Below, in pieces: positions 6,406-14,045 of a DNA stretch of 28,471 nucleotides (position 1 is the stretch's first letter; each line of letters starts with the position of its first letter). Source of the DNA: Clostridiaceae bacterium (GTDB lineage Bacteria > Bacillota > Clostridia > Oscillospirales > Acutalibacteraceae); assembly GCA_016292705.1 (NCBI GenBank), contig JAEDHZ010000002.1:1-28471 (forward strand). The letters are read 5' to 3'. A model generated the notes under the pieces. It ran no database searches and had not been told where the DNA came from. It saw only the letters and a list, made by a program, of their open reading frames with translations. Both the position numbers and the translations under genes were made by a program.

Positions 6406-7422
6406 ATGAAAAAGCTTCTCTGTCTGATACTGGTTCTCTGCACTGCGCTTTCCTTTTCAGGCTGTGTGAACGAGGACGGCATTACGCAGTTTTCAGAAAC
6501 CGGAAAGGAACGCAGGCAATCCGAAACCCAGAGCACAAGAATTGAACGCACCGAGCCGATGAACAAACCGACCGAAGTCAGCGTGAGCGATGAAAGCGGA
6601 CAAGGGCCAAAGACCGGAGCGCCGCTTGTTCTCACCGGCGCCGCCGGCGCAGACACAAAGACCGGTTTTGCGCCGCTTGAAAGAGTTTCCTATACCGTTT
6701 CGGATCCGGAGAACACAAAGGGTCTTTCGGTCAAAAGAATCGGTCATTCTCATGGGCCTGCCTTTGGCGGAAAGGCTCACCACACGGTTGTTGATTTTCA
6801 GAAGGTGTTTGAAAAATTCGGTGCGCTGACTCTTGACACAAAGTCGCAGGAAAAGGTTCTTTACCTCACATTTGACTGCGGATGGGAATATGAAAACCTG
6901 ACCGCAAGAGTGCTGGACATCCTCAGGGAAAAGGGAGTTCCGGCGGCATTTTTTTGCACACTTGACCACATCAAAAAACAGCCGGAGCTGATTGTCAGGA
7001 TGATCAAAGAGGGGCACATTGTCGGAAATCATTCAACAACACACCCGAACTTTTCTTCAATAAACCGAACAAAAATGAAGGATGAAATTGAGCAGACGGA
7101 GAACTATCTGCGTGAAAACTTCGGCTATTGCGCAAAGTTTTTCCGCTTCCCTGCCGGGGAGTATAACGAAAACGCACTTGACCTTGTTTCCTCCCTCGGT
7201 TATGTCAGCGTTTTCTGGTCCGTTGCCTATAACGATTGGAATGTCAAGCAGATCAAAGGCAAGGACTATGCTGTTAAAACCGTCTGCGAACGGCTGCACC
7301 CCGGCGCGGTCATTCTCCTCCATTCGGTTTCAAAGGACAATGCCGCCGCACTCGGCGAGATTATTGACAAGGCAAGAGCTGAGGGCTATGTTTTCAGAGC
7401 GCTTACGGACTATTCTGCATAA
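6406..7422 (+). CDS. PdaA-like polysaccharide deacetylase, lipoprotein
   Basis: A 338-residue exported deacetylase. The signal peptide MKKLLCLILVLCTALSF ends in a lipobox (SFSGC), predicting a lipid-anchored protein. A low-complexity linker (about 25-145) leads to a NodB-type domain. Its motifs are TFDCGWE (near 154, aspartate general base), HSTTHP (zinc ligands), RFPAGEYN, the NDWN loop and LLHSVS. TFDxGxE and the NDW loop resemble PdaA, which deacetylates N-acetylmuramic acid on the way to muramic delta-lactam in spore cortex. The neighbourhood shows no sporulation genes, so vegetative peptidoglycan is equally possible. AAGGA is 7 bases before the ATG at 6406 but only 1 base before the alternative ATG at 6400. 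Confidence 0.88.
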   Translation: MKKLLCLILVLCTALSFSGCVNEDGITQFSETGKERRQSETQSTRIERTEPMNKPTEVSVSDESGQGPKTGAPLVLTGAAGADTKTGFAPLERVSYTVSDPENTKGLSVKRIGHSHGPAFGGKAHHTVVDFQKVFEKFGALTLDTKSQEKVLYLTFDCGWEYENLTARVLDILREKGVPAAFFCTLDHIKKQPELIVRMIKEGHIVGNHSTTHPNFSSINRTKMKDEIEQTENYLRENFGYCAKFFRFPAGEYNENALDLVSSLGYVSVFWSVAYNDWNVKQIKGKDYAVKTVCERLHPGAVILLHSVSKDNAAALGEIIDKARAEGYVFRALTDYSA

Positions 7423-7477
7423 GCCGGACAGCTGTCTTTTTAAGGAACCTATTACTTGATTTTTCATAAGTATACGC

Positions 7478-7525
7478 AAACCCGAAACAGACTTTGCTTG
7501 AAGAGCTGTTTCGGGTTTATTTTTT
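7478..7525 (+). terminator. Rho-independent terminator after the deacetylase gene
   Basis: AAACCCGAAACAG (7478-7490) and CTGTTTCGGGTTT (7506-7518) form a perfect 13-bp stem with a 15-base loop, followed by ATTTTTTGC. It closes the deacetylase transcript before the argH promoter. Confidence 0.92.
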
Positions 7526-7561
7526 GCGCAGGCCGGGCGTGCATATTCATTCAACCCTGCC

Positions 7562-7595
7562 TTGACTTTTTGCATATTCCGTGTATAATTGTTCA
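7562..7595 (+). promoter_or_regulatory. argH promoter with overlapping ARG box
   Basis: TTGACT (7562-7567) and TATAAT (7584-7589) are 16 bases apart, 33 bases before the argH ATG. TGTATAATTGTTCA at 7582-7595 covers the -10 element and matches 12 of 14 bases of the ArgR/AhrC ARG-box palindrome TGAATAATTATTCA. Repression by ArgR with arginine is inferred from motif, position and gene identity. Confidence 0.7.
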
Positions 7596-7621
7596 GTAAC
7601 CATGAAACGGAGGAAAGAACA

Positions 7622-8992
7622 ATGCCGCTTTGGACAGGTAGATTCAAAAAACAGCTCGACAAAAAAACAAACGATTTCAATTCCTCAATCTCCTTTGATT
7701 GCCGGATGGCTGCTCAGGATATCAAAGGCTCTGTTGCCCATGCAACAATGCTCGGCAAGCAGAACATTATTGATAAAAGCGAAAGCGAAAAGATCGTTGC
7801 CTCGCTCAAGGATATCGCTGACGACCTTGAAAGCGGAAAGCTTGAAATTGACATGAACGCCGAGGATATTCATACCTTTGTTGAGGGCGAGCTGACAAAA
7901 AGGCTCGGCAGCACCGGAAAACGCCTCCATACCGCACGCAGCCGTAATGATCAGGTTGCGCTTGATCTGCGGCTTTATCTTCTTGATGAAATTGAAAAAA
8001 TTGACCTTGCACTCAAGGAGTTCATTGATGTAATTCTCAAAAAAGCAAAGGAAAACTATGATGCGGTAATGCCGGGTTACACCCATCTTCAGCGTGCTCA
8101 GCCCGTAACTTTCGGTCATCACCTCATGGCATACACCGCAATGCTCCTGCGTGACAGGGAACGCCTTGCCGATTGCAAAAGGAGAACGGCTGTTTCTCCG
8201 CTCGGCTGCGGCGCTCTTGCCGGAACAACCTATCCGCTTGACAGGGAGTATGCCGCTCAGTTGCTCGGACTTTCCGGAGTTTGCGCAAACAGTCTTGACG
8301 GCGTGTCCGACCGTGATTATGTTGTTGAGCTTCTTTCCTGCCTTTCGCTTGTGATGGTTCACCTTTCCCGTTTTGCGGAGGAGGTTGTAATGTGGTGTTC
8401 TTGGGAGTTCAAGTTCATTGAGCTTGACGATGCTTTTTCAACAGGAAGCAGCATAATGCCGCAGAAAAAGAATCCGGACATTGCAGAGCTTGTCCGCGGA
8501 AAGTCTGGCCGTGTTTTCGGCTCGCTGATGACCCTGCTTACAGTGATGAAAGGTCTTCCGCTTGCATACAACAAGGATATGCAGGAGGACAAGCAGGCGG
8601 TTTTTGATGCCGTTGATACCGTTCTTATATGTGTTGATACCTTTGCCGCCATGCTTGACACCGCAAAGGTTTTGAAAGAGAATATGCGAGCAGCCGCCGC
8701 AAAGGGCTTCATCAATGCCACCGACTGCGCAGACTACCTTGTTAAAAACGGACTTCCGTTCCGTGACGCTTACAAGGCTGTCGGAGAGATTGTTGCGTTC
8801 TGCATTGAAAACGGATATACGCTTGAAACCCTCCCCCTTGAGGAATACAGGCGTGTTTGTGACATTTTCAAAAGCGATGTTTTTGAGGCGATTGATCTTG
8901 ACAACTGTGTAAAGGGCAGAAATGTCAAGGGCGGACCTGCCCCGGAAAGAGTTCTTTTTGAAATTGAAAGCGCAGAAAAGCTGAACATATAA
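7622..8992 (+). CDS. argH: Argininosuccinate lyase
   Basis: Catalyses the last step of arginine synthesis, argininosuccinate to arginine plus fumarate, in the cytoplasm as a homotetramer. The 456-residue length is standard. The fumarase/aspartase-superfamily signatures are present: TARSRNDQV near residue 107, the general-acid region YTHLQRAQP near 155, and the mobile catalytic loop GSSIMPQKKNPD near 275 with the active serine. The start MPLWTGRFKK is the family start and has GGAGG 9 bases upstream; frames extending further upstream are rejected. It has its own promoter with an ARG box and its own terminator. argG is not in the window, although argF and carAB follow after a transporter operon. 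Confidence 0.97.
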   Translation: MPLWTGRFKKQLDKKTNDFNSSISFDCRMAAQDIKGSVAHATMLGKQNIIDKSESEKIVASLKDIADDLESGKLEIDMNAEDIHTFVEGELTKRLGSTGKRLHTARSRNDQVALDLRLYLLDEIEKIDLALKEFIDVILKKAKENYDAVMPGYTHLQRAQPVTFGHHLMAYTAMLLRDRERLADCKRRTAVSPLGCGALAGTTYPLDREYAAQLLGLSGVCANSLDGVSDRDYVVELLSCLSLVMVHLSRFAEEVVMWCSWEFKFIELDDAFSTGSSIMPQKKNPDIAELVRGKSGRVFGSLMTLLTVMKGLPLAYNKDMQEDKQAVFDAVDTVLICVDTFAAMLDTAKVLKENMRAAAAKGFINATDCADYLVKNGLPFRDAYKAVGEIVAFCIENGYTLETLPLEEYRRVCDIFKSDVFEAIDLDNCVKGRNVKGGPAPERVLFEIESAEKLNI

Positions 8993-8999
8993 TATTTAC

Positions 9000-9022
9000 G
9001 CGCCCTTCGGGGCGCTTTTTTT
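9000..9022 (+). terminator. Terminator of argH
   Basis: GCGCCC (9000-9005) and GGGCGC (9010-9015) form a tight stem capped by a TTCG tetraloop and followed by seven T residues. It lies 7 bases after the argH stop, separating argH from the transporter operon. Confidence 0.93.
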
Positions 9023-9097
9023 GTTGCGTGAGAATGATTGGTAGTTCTTCTGTTGCTTTTGCACAAAATAAGGGATACATATTGACAACTTTTTGTG

Positions 9098-9157
9098 TGC
9101 ATAAAATTAGAATATTTTTGTAAAAAACTTGCATAAAAATTCAAATAGATGTATAAT
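9098..9157 (+). promoter_or_regulatory. Amino acid transporter promoter with two ARG-box-like sites
   Basis: TTGCAT (9129-9134) and TATAAT (9152-9157) have a 17-base spacer. TGCATAAAAATTCA at 9130-9143 overlaps the -35 element and matches 13 of 14 bases of the ARG box TGAATAAAAATTCA. A poorer copy TGCATAAAATTAGA lies 32 bases upstream (9098-9111). ArgR usually binds paired boxes, so the two may act together. Confidence 0.7.
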
Positions 9158-9231
9158 ACATCCATATTATTCAAGGTTTTTGCACGATACACTGCTGAAA
9201 CCCTGAGAAAAAAAGAAATGAGGAATGTATT

Positions 9232-10074
9232 ATGAAAACGATGAAAAAAGTGATTGCCCTTCTGCTTGCCTGCGCAATGTGTGTTTGCTTTGCCGCCTGC
9301 GGTTCAGGCAAGGACAACGGAACTTCTGCCCCCGCTGAAAGCACATCAGCCGAAAACACCGACGCCGCCTCGGATACAAGTCTTGAGGATGTTAAAAAGA
9401 GCGGAAAGCTTTCCATTGCAACAAGCCCCGATTTCCCGCCGTTTGAATCGCTTGAGGGCGACAAGGTTGTCGGAATTGAAATTGACCTGCTTGAAATGAT
9501 TGCCGAAAAGCTCGGCGTTGAGCTTGAAATCAATCAGATGGACTTTGAATCCGTTCTTCCCGGAATCCAGAGCGGAAAGTTTGATGTCGGCGTTTCCGGA
9601 ATCACCGTTACCGAAAGCCGTAAGAAGAACTCCGACTTTACAGTTGCATATTTCGCTGCGGCTCAGGCAATTGTTGTTCTCAAGGACAGCCCGATAAAGA
9701 CCAAGGCAGACCTTGAAGGCAAAAAGGTTTCTGTTCAGACCGGAACAACCGCTGAAGAATACTGCATGCAGAACGGCTATGATGTTTCCGCTTTCCAGGC
9801 TAACAATGACGCCCTTTCGGCTCTTACGAGCGGTAAGGTTGACGCATGGGTAATCGACAACGAAACGGGTATCCAGATGTCCGAAACAACAAACGGAAAA
9901 ACAGTTGTTCTTGACGAACCCATGACCACCGAGCCTTACAGCTTTGCGTTCAAAAAGGGCAGCACTTCTCTTGTTAACGAAATTAACTCCTATATCGAGG
10001 AATGGCTCGAGGACGGAACAATTGAAAAGATTTTTGAAAAGTATAATATTCAGTATGTTGCTCCCGAAGCATAA
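9232..10074 (+). CDS. Amino acid ABC transporter substrate-binding lipoprotein
   Basis: A 280-residue family-3 solute-binding protein that captures an amino acid outside the membrane and hands it to the permease encoded next. The signal peptide ends in a lipobox (CFAACGSG, cysteine near residue 23), followed by a short Ser/Ala/Glu linker. The bilobal domain shows the usual GKLSIATSPDFPPFES opening, VGIEIDLLEMIAEKLG, and the ligand-contact segments SGITVTESRKK and VSVQTGTTAEEY. The ARG box at its promoter and position between argH and argF make arginine or a related cationic amino acid the likely substrate, although glutamine or cystine cannot be excluded from the sequence. The ATG at 9232 has GAGGAAT-type spacing upstream. 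Confidence 0.93.
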   Translation: MKTMKKVIALLLACAMCVCFAACGSGKDNGTSAPAESTSAENTDAASDTSLEDVKKSGKLSIATSPDFPPFESLEGDKVVGIEIDLLEMIAEKLGVELEINQMDFESVLPGIQSGKFDVGVSGITVTESRKKNSDFTVAYFAAAQAIVVLKDSPIKTKADLEGKKVSVQTGTTAEEYCMQNGYDVSAFQANNDALSALTSGKVDAWVIDNETGIQMSETTNGKTVVLDEPMTTEPYSFAFKKGSTSLVNEINSYIEEWLEDGTIEKIFEKYNIQYVAPEA

Positions 10075-10088
10075 ACAAGAGGAGTCCC

Positions 10089-10817
10089 ATGGCAAGGATT
10101 ATTGAGTTTTTTAACACATGGGGCGAACAGCTTCATGAAACATTTATCGTTCAGGAGCGTTATAAGTGGATGCTTGAAGGCCTTTCAAACACCCTTATCA
10201 TCACGCTCGGCGCACTGATAATAGGCGTTGCGCTCGGAACGGTTATTGCAACAATCAAGTATTTTTCCGAAGACCGCAAGGTGCTGAAAATTCTCGGAAA
10301 GCTTTGCGACATCTATGTCACAACCATCCGTGGAATACCGGTTGTTGTTCTTCTTTTGATTTTCTACTATCTTATACTTAAATCCTCTGAAGGCGTTGTT
10401 GTCGGAATCGTAACCTTCGGTCTGAACTCCGCTGCGTATATGGCAGAGCTGATACGCAGCGGCATCAACGCCGTCGATGTCGGCCAGCTTGAGGCCGGAC
10501 GCAGTCTCGGACTTTCAAAACTGCAGACCATGCGGAAAATCATTTTTCCGCAGGCGGTCAGAAACATTCTTCCGGCAATCGGCAATGAATTCATCGCCCT
10601 TTTGAAGGAGACCTCAGTTGCCGGCTATGTTGCCGTCAAGGATCTCACAAGAGCCGGAAACCTGATAAGAAACAACACCTTTGACGCATTCAATCCGCTC
10701 ATTGCGGTTGCGCTTGTATATCTGATTCTTGTTGTTTTGCTCACCGGACTTCTGAGTAAGCTGGAAAGGAGGCTTTCCAAGAGTGATAGAAGTAAAAAAT
10801 CTAAGAAAAAACTTTGA
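10089..10817 (+). CDS. Amino acid ABC transporter permease
   Basis: A 242-residue HisM/GlnP-type permease with about five membrane helices (the first near residues 35-57). The cytoplasmic EAA loop is visible as EAGRSLGLSKLQTMRKIIFPQA near residue 140, where the ATPase docks. The family forms homo- or heterodimers; only one permease gene is present, so a homodimer is expected. AGAGGAGT lies just before its ATG, 14 bases after the binding-protein stop, and its 3' end overlaps the ATPase start by 35 bases, so the three genes form one operon. Confidence 0.95.
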   Translation: MARIIEFFNTWGEQLHETFIVQERYKWMLEGLSNTLIITLGALIIGVALGTVIATIKYFSEDRKVLKILGKLCDIYVTTIRGIPVVVLLLIFYYLILKSSEGVVVGIVTFGLNSAAYMAELIRSGINAVDVGQLEAGRSLGLSKLQTMRKIIFPQAVRNILPAIGNEFIALLKETSVAGYVAVKDLTRAGNLIRNNTFDAFNPLIAVALVYLILVVLLTGLLSKLERRLSKSDRSKKSKKKL

Positions 10818-11505
10818 TGACCTCGAGGTGCTCAAGGGCATCAACGAAACCATCAACAAAGGCGATGTTGCCTGCATCATCGGCCCGTCCGGCTCCGGAA
10901 AGTCAACCTTTTTGCGCTGTCTGAATATGCTTGAGATTCCAACGGGCGGACAGATTGTTTTTGAGGGTGATGACCTCACGGCAAAGGGCGTTGACCTCAA
11001 TCTCCACCGCCAGAAGATGGGAATGGTTTTTCAGCAGTTTCATCTGTTTCCCCACATGACGGTCATTGATAACCTGACAATGGCGCCCGTCATGCTCAAA
11101 AAGGCAACAAAGGCGCAGGCGGAAAAAAAGGGAATGGAGCTTCTTGAGCGTGTCGGACTTGCGGACAGGGCTTCGGCATATCCGGCGGAGCTTTCCGGCG
11201 GACAAAAGCAGAGGGTTGCAATCGTCCGTGCTCTTTGCATGAATCCGGATGTGATGCTTTTTGATGAGCCGACGAGCGCCCTTGACCCGGAAATGGTCGG
11301 CGAGGTTCTTGATGTTATGAAGGAACTTGCAAAAGAGGGAATGACAATGGTTGTTGTCACCCATGAAATGGGTTTTGCAAAAGAAGTTGCAAACAGGGTG
11401 CTTTTTATGGACGACGGTGTTATTATGGAAGAGGGAACGCCGCAGGAGATTTTTGAAAATCCGAAATGCGAGCGCCTGAAAACCTTCCTTTCAAAAGTTC
11501 TTTAA
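10783..11505 (+). CDS. Amino acid ABC transporter ATP-binding protein
   Basis: A 240-residue ATPase of the polar amino acid uptake family (GlnQ/ArtP/HisP type). Walker A GPSGSGKST near residue 34, Q-loop FQQFHLFPH near 85, signature LSGGQKQRV near 138, Walker B VMLFDEPTSALDPE near 160 and the H-loop VVVTHEMGFA near 195 are all intact. It starts with GTG at 10783, inside the permease gene, with GGAGG 10 bases upstream. The overlap implies translational coupling. With the binding protein and permease it completes a single-substrate importer whose ARG-box promoter suggests arginine-responsive control. Confidence 0.96.
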   Translation: MIEVKNLRKNFDDLEVLKGINETINKGDVACIIGPSGSGKSTFLRCLNMLEIPTGGQIVFEGDDLTAKGVDLNLHRQKMGMVFQQFHLFPHMTVIDNLTMAPVMLKKATKAQAEKKGMELLERVGLADRASAYPAELSGGQKQRVAIVRALCMNPDVMLFDEPTSALDPEMVGEVLDVMKELAKEGMTMVVVTHEMGFAKEVANRVLFMDDGVIMEEGTPQEIFENPKCERLKTFLSKVL

Positions 11506-11513
11506 ACTTTTTT

Positions 11514-11545
11514 CAGGGGCGCAAAGCAGTTGTTGCCCCTGTTTT
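11514..11545 (+). terminator. Probable terminator of the transporter operon
   Basis: CAGGGGC (11514-11520) and GCCCCTG (11535-11541) form a 7-bp stem with a 14-base loop, followed by TTTTGG. It lies 9 bases after the ATPase stop. The U-run is short, so efficiency is uncertain. Confidence 0.55.
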
Positions 11546-11583
11546 GGACTATGTACCAAAGGTTTATGGCGGCCGATCGGGAA

Positions 11584-11631
11584 TGTTGAAAACGGTGTTG
11601 AAAGATGTTGATAACTCCCGGGTTTTCAACA
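11584..11631 (+). repeat. Inverted repeat upstream of argF
   Basis: TGTTGAAAAC (11584-11593) and GTTTTCAACA (11622-11631) are perfect 10-bp inverted arms with 28 bases between them, in the 351-bp gap between the transporter operon and argF. No T-run follows. It could be an RNA structure in a long argF leader or an operator; nothing in the sequence decides. Confidence 0.4.
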
Positions 11632-11675
11632 TAACGAACCGGATTTTTTGAAACTGACGGTCCGTTTTTCAGTTA

Positions 11676-11766
11676 ACTGAAAATCAGAAGACTGAAAATC
11701 AGTATACTGAAAACCCGCCACAATTAAATACTAAATAATTAAATATTAAATAATTAAATACTGATA
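11676..11766. repeat. Two blocks of three 15-bp tandem repeats upstream of argF
   Basis: Block one has ACTGAAAATCAGAAG (11676-11690), ACTGAAAATCAGTAT (11691-11705) and a diverged third unit (11706-11720). It can also be read as three 10-bp near-palindromes of the form CAGnnnnCTG, starting at 11670, 11685 and 11700, spaced by AAAAT. Block two is AATTAAATACTAAAT, AATTAAATATTAAAT and AATTAAATACTGATA (11722-11766). Both blocks share the 15-bp period although their sequences differ. This may be an array of protein sites or strongly bent DNA before argF. Confidence 0.75.
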
Positions 11767-11772
11767 TATCAA

Positions 11773-11797
11773 GTATATATGCGCGCGTGCGCGCGCG
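11773..11797. other. 25-bp alternating purine-pyrimidine tract (Z-DNA-prone)
   Basis: From 11773 to 11797 every base alternates purine and pyrimidine: a TA-rich part, then a CG-rich part with GCGCGCGTGCGCGCGC. It is flanked by very AT-rich DNA and ends 60 bases before the argF start. Such tracts can flip to Z-DNA under negative supercoiling; whether this one does is not visible. An ATG inside the tract is not used as a start because no ribosome site precedes it. Confidence 0.8.
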
Positions 11798-11856
11798 GAA
11801 AATATCGTTTTGTACCGTTGAAAACGGAAAAAGAAAAACAAAAGGAGAAAAATGAC

Positions 11857-12852
11857 ATGAACCTTAAAGGCAAAGATTTTTTGAAAATTCTTGATTTTTC
11901 ACCGGAGGAGCTTGAGTTTTTGCTCTCCCTTGCGGCAGATTTGAAAAAGAAGAAGAAGCAGGGCATACCTCACAGAATTTGCGAGGGAAAAAATGTTGCC
12001 CTGATTTTTGAAAAAACAAGCACAAGAACACGCTGCAGCTTTGAAGTCGCCGCCCATGACCTCGGAATGGGCTGCACCTATCTTGATCCCTCAGGCTCGC
12101 AGATCGGAAAAAAGGAAAGCATTGCGGACACGGCAAGGGTGCTTTCGGGAATGTTCGACGGCATTGAATACCGTGGCTTTGGACAGGAAAGGGTCGAGGA
12201 GCTCGCAAAATATGCCCTTGTGCCCGTTTGGAACGGTTTGACGGATGAATCCCACCCCACGCAGATACTCGCCGATTTTCTGACAATTTTTGAGCATTAC
12301 GGCCATCTCAAGGGAATCAATTTTGTCTATATGGGAGACGCAAGATTCAACATGGGCAATTCGCTCATGGCAGGCTGCGCAAAAATGGGAATGAACTTCA
12401 CCGTTTGCGCACCGGAAAAGTATTTTCCGGAAAAGTCTTTGCGTGATGTGTGCGAGGCCGTTGCAAAGGAAACGGGCGCAACGCTCAATTTCACGCAAAG
12501 CACGGATGAGGCTCTTGCGGGTGCAGATGTTGTTTATACCGATGTCTGGGTTTCAATGGGCGAGCCGGAAAGCGTCTGGGCTGAACGGATCAGGGAGCTT
12601 TCACCCTATCAGGTCAACGCCGGGCTTATGAAGAAAGCAAAGCCGACGGCAATCTTTATGCATTGCCTGCCTGCCTACCATGACCACAAAACGGCAGTCG
12701 GAAAAGAGATGGGCGAAAAGTTCGGTCTTGAGGCAATGGAGGTTACCGACGAGGTCTTTGAAAGCGCACAGTCGGTAGTGTTTGAGGAAGCGGAAAACCG
12801 GATGCACACAATCAAGGCTGTCATGGCGGCAACTCTGGTATCCGTTGAATAA
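11857..12852 (+). CDS. argF: Ornithine carbamoyltransferase
   Basis: Transfers the carbamoyl group of carbamoyl phosphate to ornithine, giving citrulline. The 331-residue length is typical. The carbamoyl-phosphate loop STRTR is at residues 55-59, HPTQ near 133, and the ornithine-binding cysteine motif HCLPAYHD near 268. SMG near 230 also fits ornithine rather than aspartate transcarbamylase. The start MNLKGKDFLK has AAAGGAG 9 bases upstream; an in-frame ATG at 11779 inside the CG-alternating tract would add 26 unrelated residues and is rejected. It is followed by carA after 89 bases, placing the enzyme that uses carbamoyl phosphate beside the one that makes it. The role could be biosynthetic or, with an arginine deiminase elsewhere, catabolic. 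Confidence 0.96.
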   Translation: MNLKGKDFLKILDFSPEELEFLLSLAADLKKKKKQGIPHRICEGKNVALIFEKTSTRTRCSFEVAAHDLGMGCTYLDPSGSQIGKKESIADTARVLSGMFDGIEYRGFGQERVEELAKYALVPVWNGLTDESHPTQILADFLTIFEHYGHLKGINFVYMGDARFNMGNSLMAGCAKMGMNFTVCAPEKYFPEKSLRDVCEAVAKETGATLNFTQSTDEALAGADVVYTDVWVSMGEPESVWAERIRELSPYQVNAGLMKKAKPTAIFMHCLPAYHDHKTAVGKEMGEKFGLEAMEVTDEVFESAQSVVFEEAENRMHTIKAVMAATLVSVE

Positions 12853-12909
12853 CCGGTTTTGCGCAATGTTCTGCGCCTTACCGCATAATCCACCCTGATA
12901 ACAGCTTTG

Positions 12910-12923
12910 CGAATAAAAATTAT
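12910..12923 (+). promoter_or_regulatory. Weak ARG-box-like site before carA
   Basis: CGAATAAAAATTAT in the argF-carA gap matches 11 of 14 bases of the ARG box. It ends 18 bases before the carA start, overlapping the likely leader. On its own the match would be unremarkable in AT-rich DNA; the better boxes at argH and the transporter make it worth noting. Confidence 0.35.
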
Positions 12924-12941
12924 TTTACCGGAGTGCTCTTT

Positions 12942-14045
12942 ATGAAGACCAGAAACAAAAAAATTGTCCTTGAGGACGGCAGTGAGTATTACGGCTACGG
13001 CTTCGGAGCAGACACCGACAGAGTGTGCGAGATTGTTTTCAACACCTCGCCCGTCGGCTATCAGGAAATTGTTTCCGACCCGTCGTATACCGATCAGCTT
13101 GTTGTGATGACCTATCCGTTAATCGGAAATTACGGAATATGCGACGACGATTTTGAGTGCAAAAATCCCTCAATCGGCGGTCTTGTTGTCTATGACTATA
13201 ACGACAGACCGTCCAATTTCCGCTACATAAAAACGCTGTCCGAGCTGCTTGAGGAAAACAACATCCCCGGAATATCAGGTATTGACACAAGGAAGCTGAC
13301 ACGAAGCATCCGTGACTTCGGCTCACGCCGGGTTCTCATCACCTCAAGCGAAACGCCGAAGGAAAAAGCACTTGAAATTATTGCAAGCACCCCCGTTGCC
13401 CATGATGCGGTGCAGAGGGTAAGCTGCAAAAAGCGTTGGTATTCAAGAACGGCGAACCCGAAATTCAATGTTGTTGCTGTTGATTGCGGAATCAAGCTGA
13501 ACATCATCAGAAGCCTCAATCGTCTCGGCTGCAATGTTATCGTTGTTCCCTTTGATACTCCGGCTGAGAAAATTGAGTTCATGAAGCCGGACGGAATCTT
13601 CCTTTCCAACGGCCCCGGAGATCCGGAGGATGTGACACCGGTTATTGAAACGGTGAAACAGCTTATCGGAAAGTATCCGGTTTTCGGAATCTGCCTCGGA
13701 CATCAGATTATTGCCCTTGCAAGCGGAGCCCGGACATATAAACTCAAGTTCGGTCACAGGGGAGGAAATCACCCTGTGTTGAACAAAAAGACCGGAAAAA
13801 TTGAAATCACCTCGCAGAATCACAGCTATGCCGTTGACGAAAAGAGCCTTGAAAACACCGGACTTTGCGTCACACACATCAATCTCCTTGACAAAACGGT
13901 TGAGGGACTTGAAAACCGCGAAAAATGCGTTTTCAGTGTTCAGTATCATCCGGAAAGTGCACCCGGCCCGCAGGACAGCGGCTATCTTTTCAGCAAGTTC
14001 ATAAAATATATGCAGGAGGCGAAAGGCAATGCCGAAAAGAACTGA
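12942..14045 (+). CDS. carA: Carbamoyl-phosphate synthase small (glutaminase) subunit
   Basis: Hydrolyses glutamine and channels ammonia to the large subunit for carbamoyl phosphate synthesis. The protein has 367 residues, standard length. An N-terminal CarA-specific domain (FNTSPVGYQEIVSDPSY near residue 30) precedes a class I amidotransferase domain. The nucleophile cysteine lies in FGICLGHQ near residue 250, and the His-Glu pair in YHPESAPGP near 336. GGAG is 8 bases before the ATG at 12942. The GTG at 12933 overlaps that site and is rejected. The stop overlaps the carB start region by 17 bases, so the two subunits are translationally coupled. Because carB is interrupted, CarA may lack a functional partner from this locus. 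Confidence 0.96.
   Translation: MKTRNKKIVLEDGSEYYGYGFGADTDRVCEIVFNTSPVGYQEIVSDPSYTDQLVVMTYPLIGNYGICDDDFECKNPSIGGLVVYDYNDRPSNFRYIKTLSELLEENNIPGISGIDTRKLTRSIRDFGSRRVLITSSETPKEKALEIIASTPVAHDAVQRVSCKKRWYSRTANPKFNVVAVDCGIKLNIIRSLNRLGCNVIVVPFDTPAEKIEFMKPDGIFLSNGPGDPEDVTPVIETVKQLIGKYPVFGICLGHQIIALASGARTYKLKFGHRGGNHPVLNKKTGKIEITSQNHSYAVDEKSLENTGLCVTHINLLDKTVEGLENREKCVFSVQYHPESAPGPQDSGYLFSKFIKYMQEAKGNAEKN

Noticed and set aside
7439..7451. Partial copy of the MITE end (TTAAGGAACCT) after the deacetylase gene
   Set aside because: Only about 11 bases match and no partner end is visible, so chance cannot be excluded.
11676..11766. CRISPR array
   Set aside because: The units are contiguous 15-mers without unique spacers, and no cas genes are present.
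11779..11856. Earlier ATG for argF inside the CG-alternating tract
   Set aside because: No ribosome site precedes it, and the added residues are translated low-complexity DNA. AAAGGAG fits the ATG at 11857.
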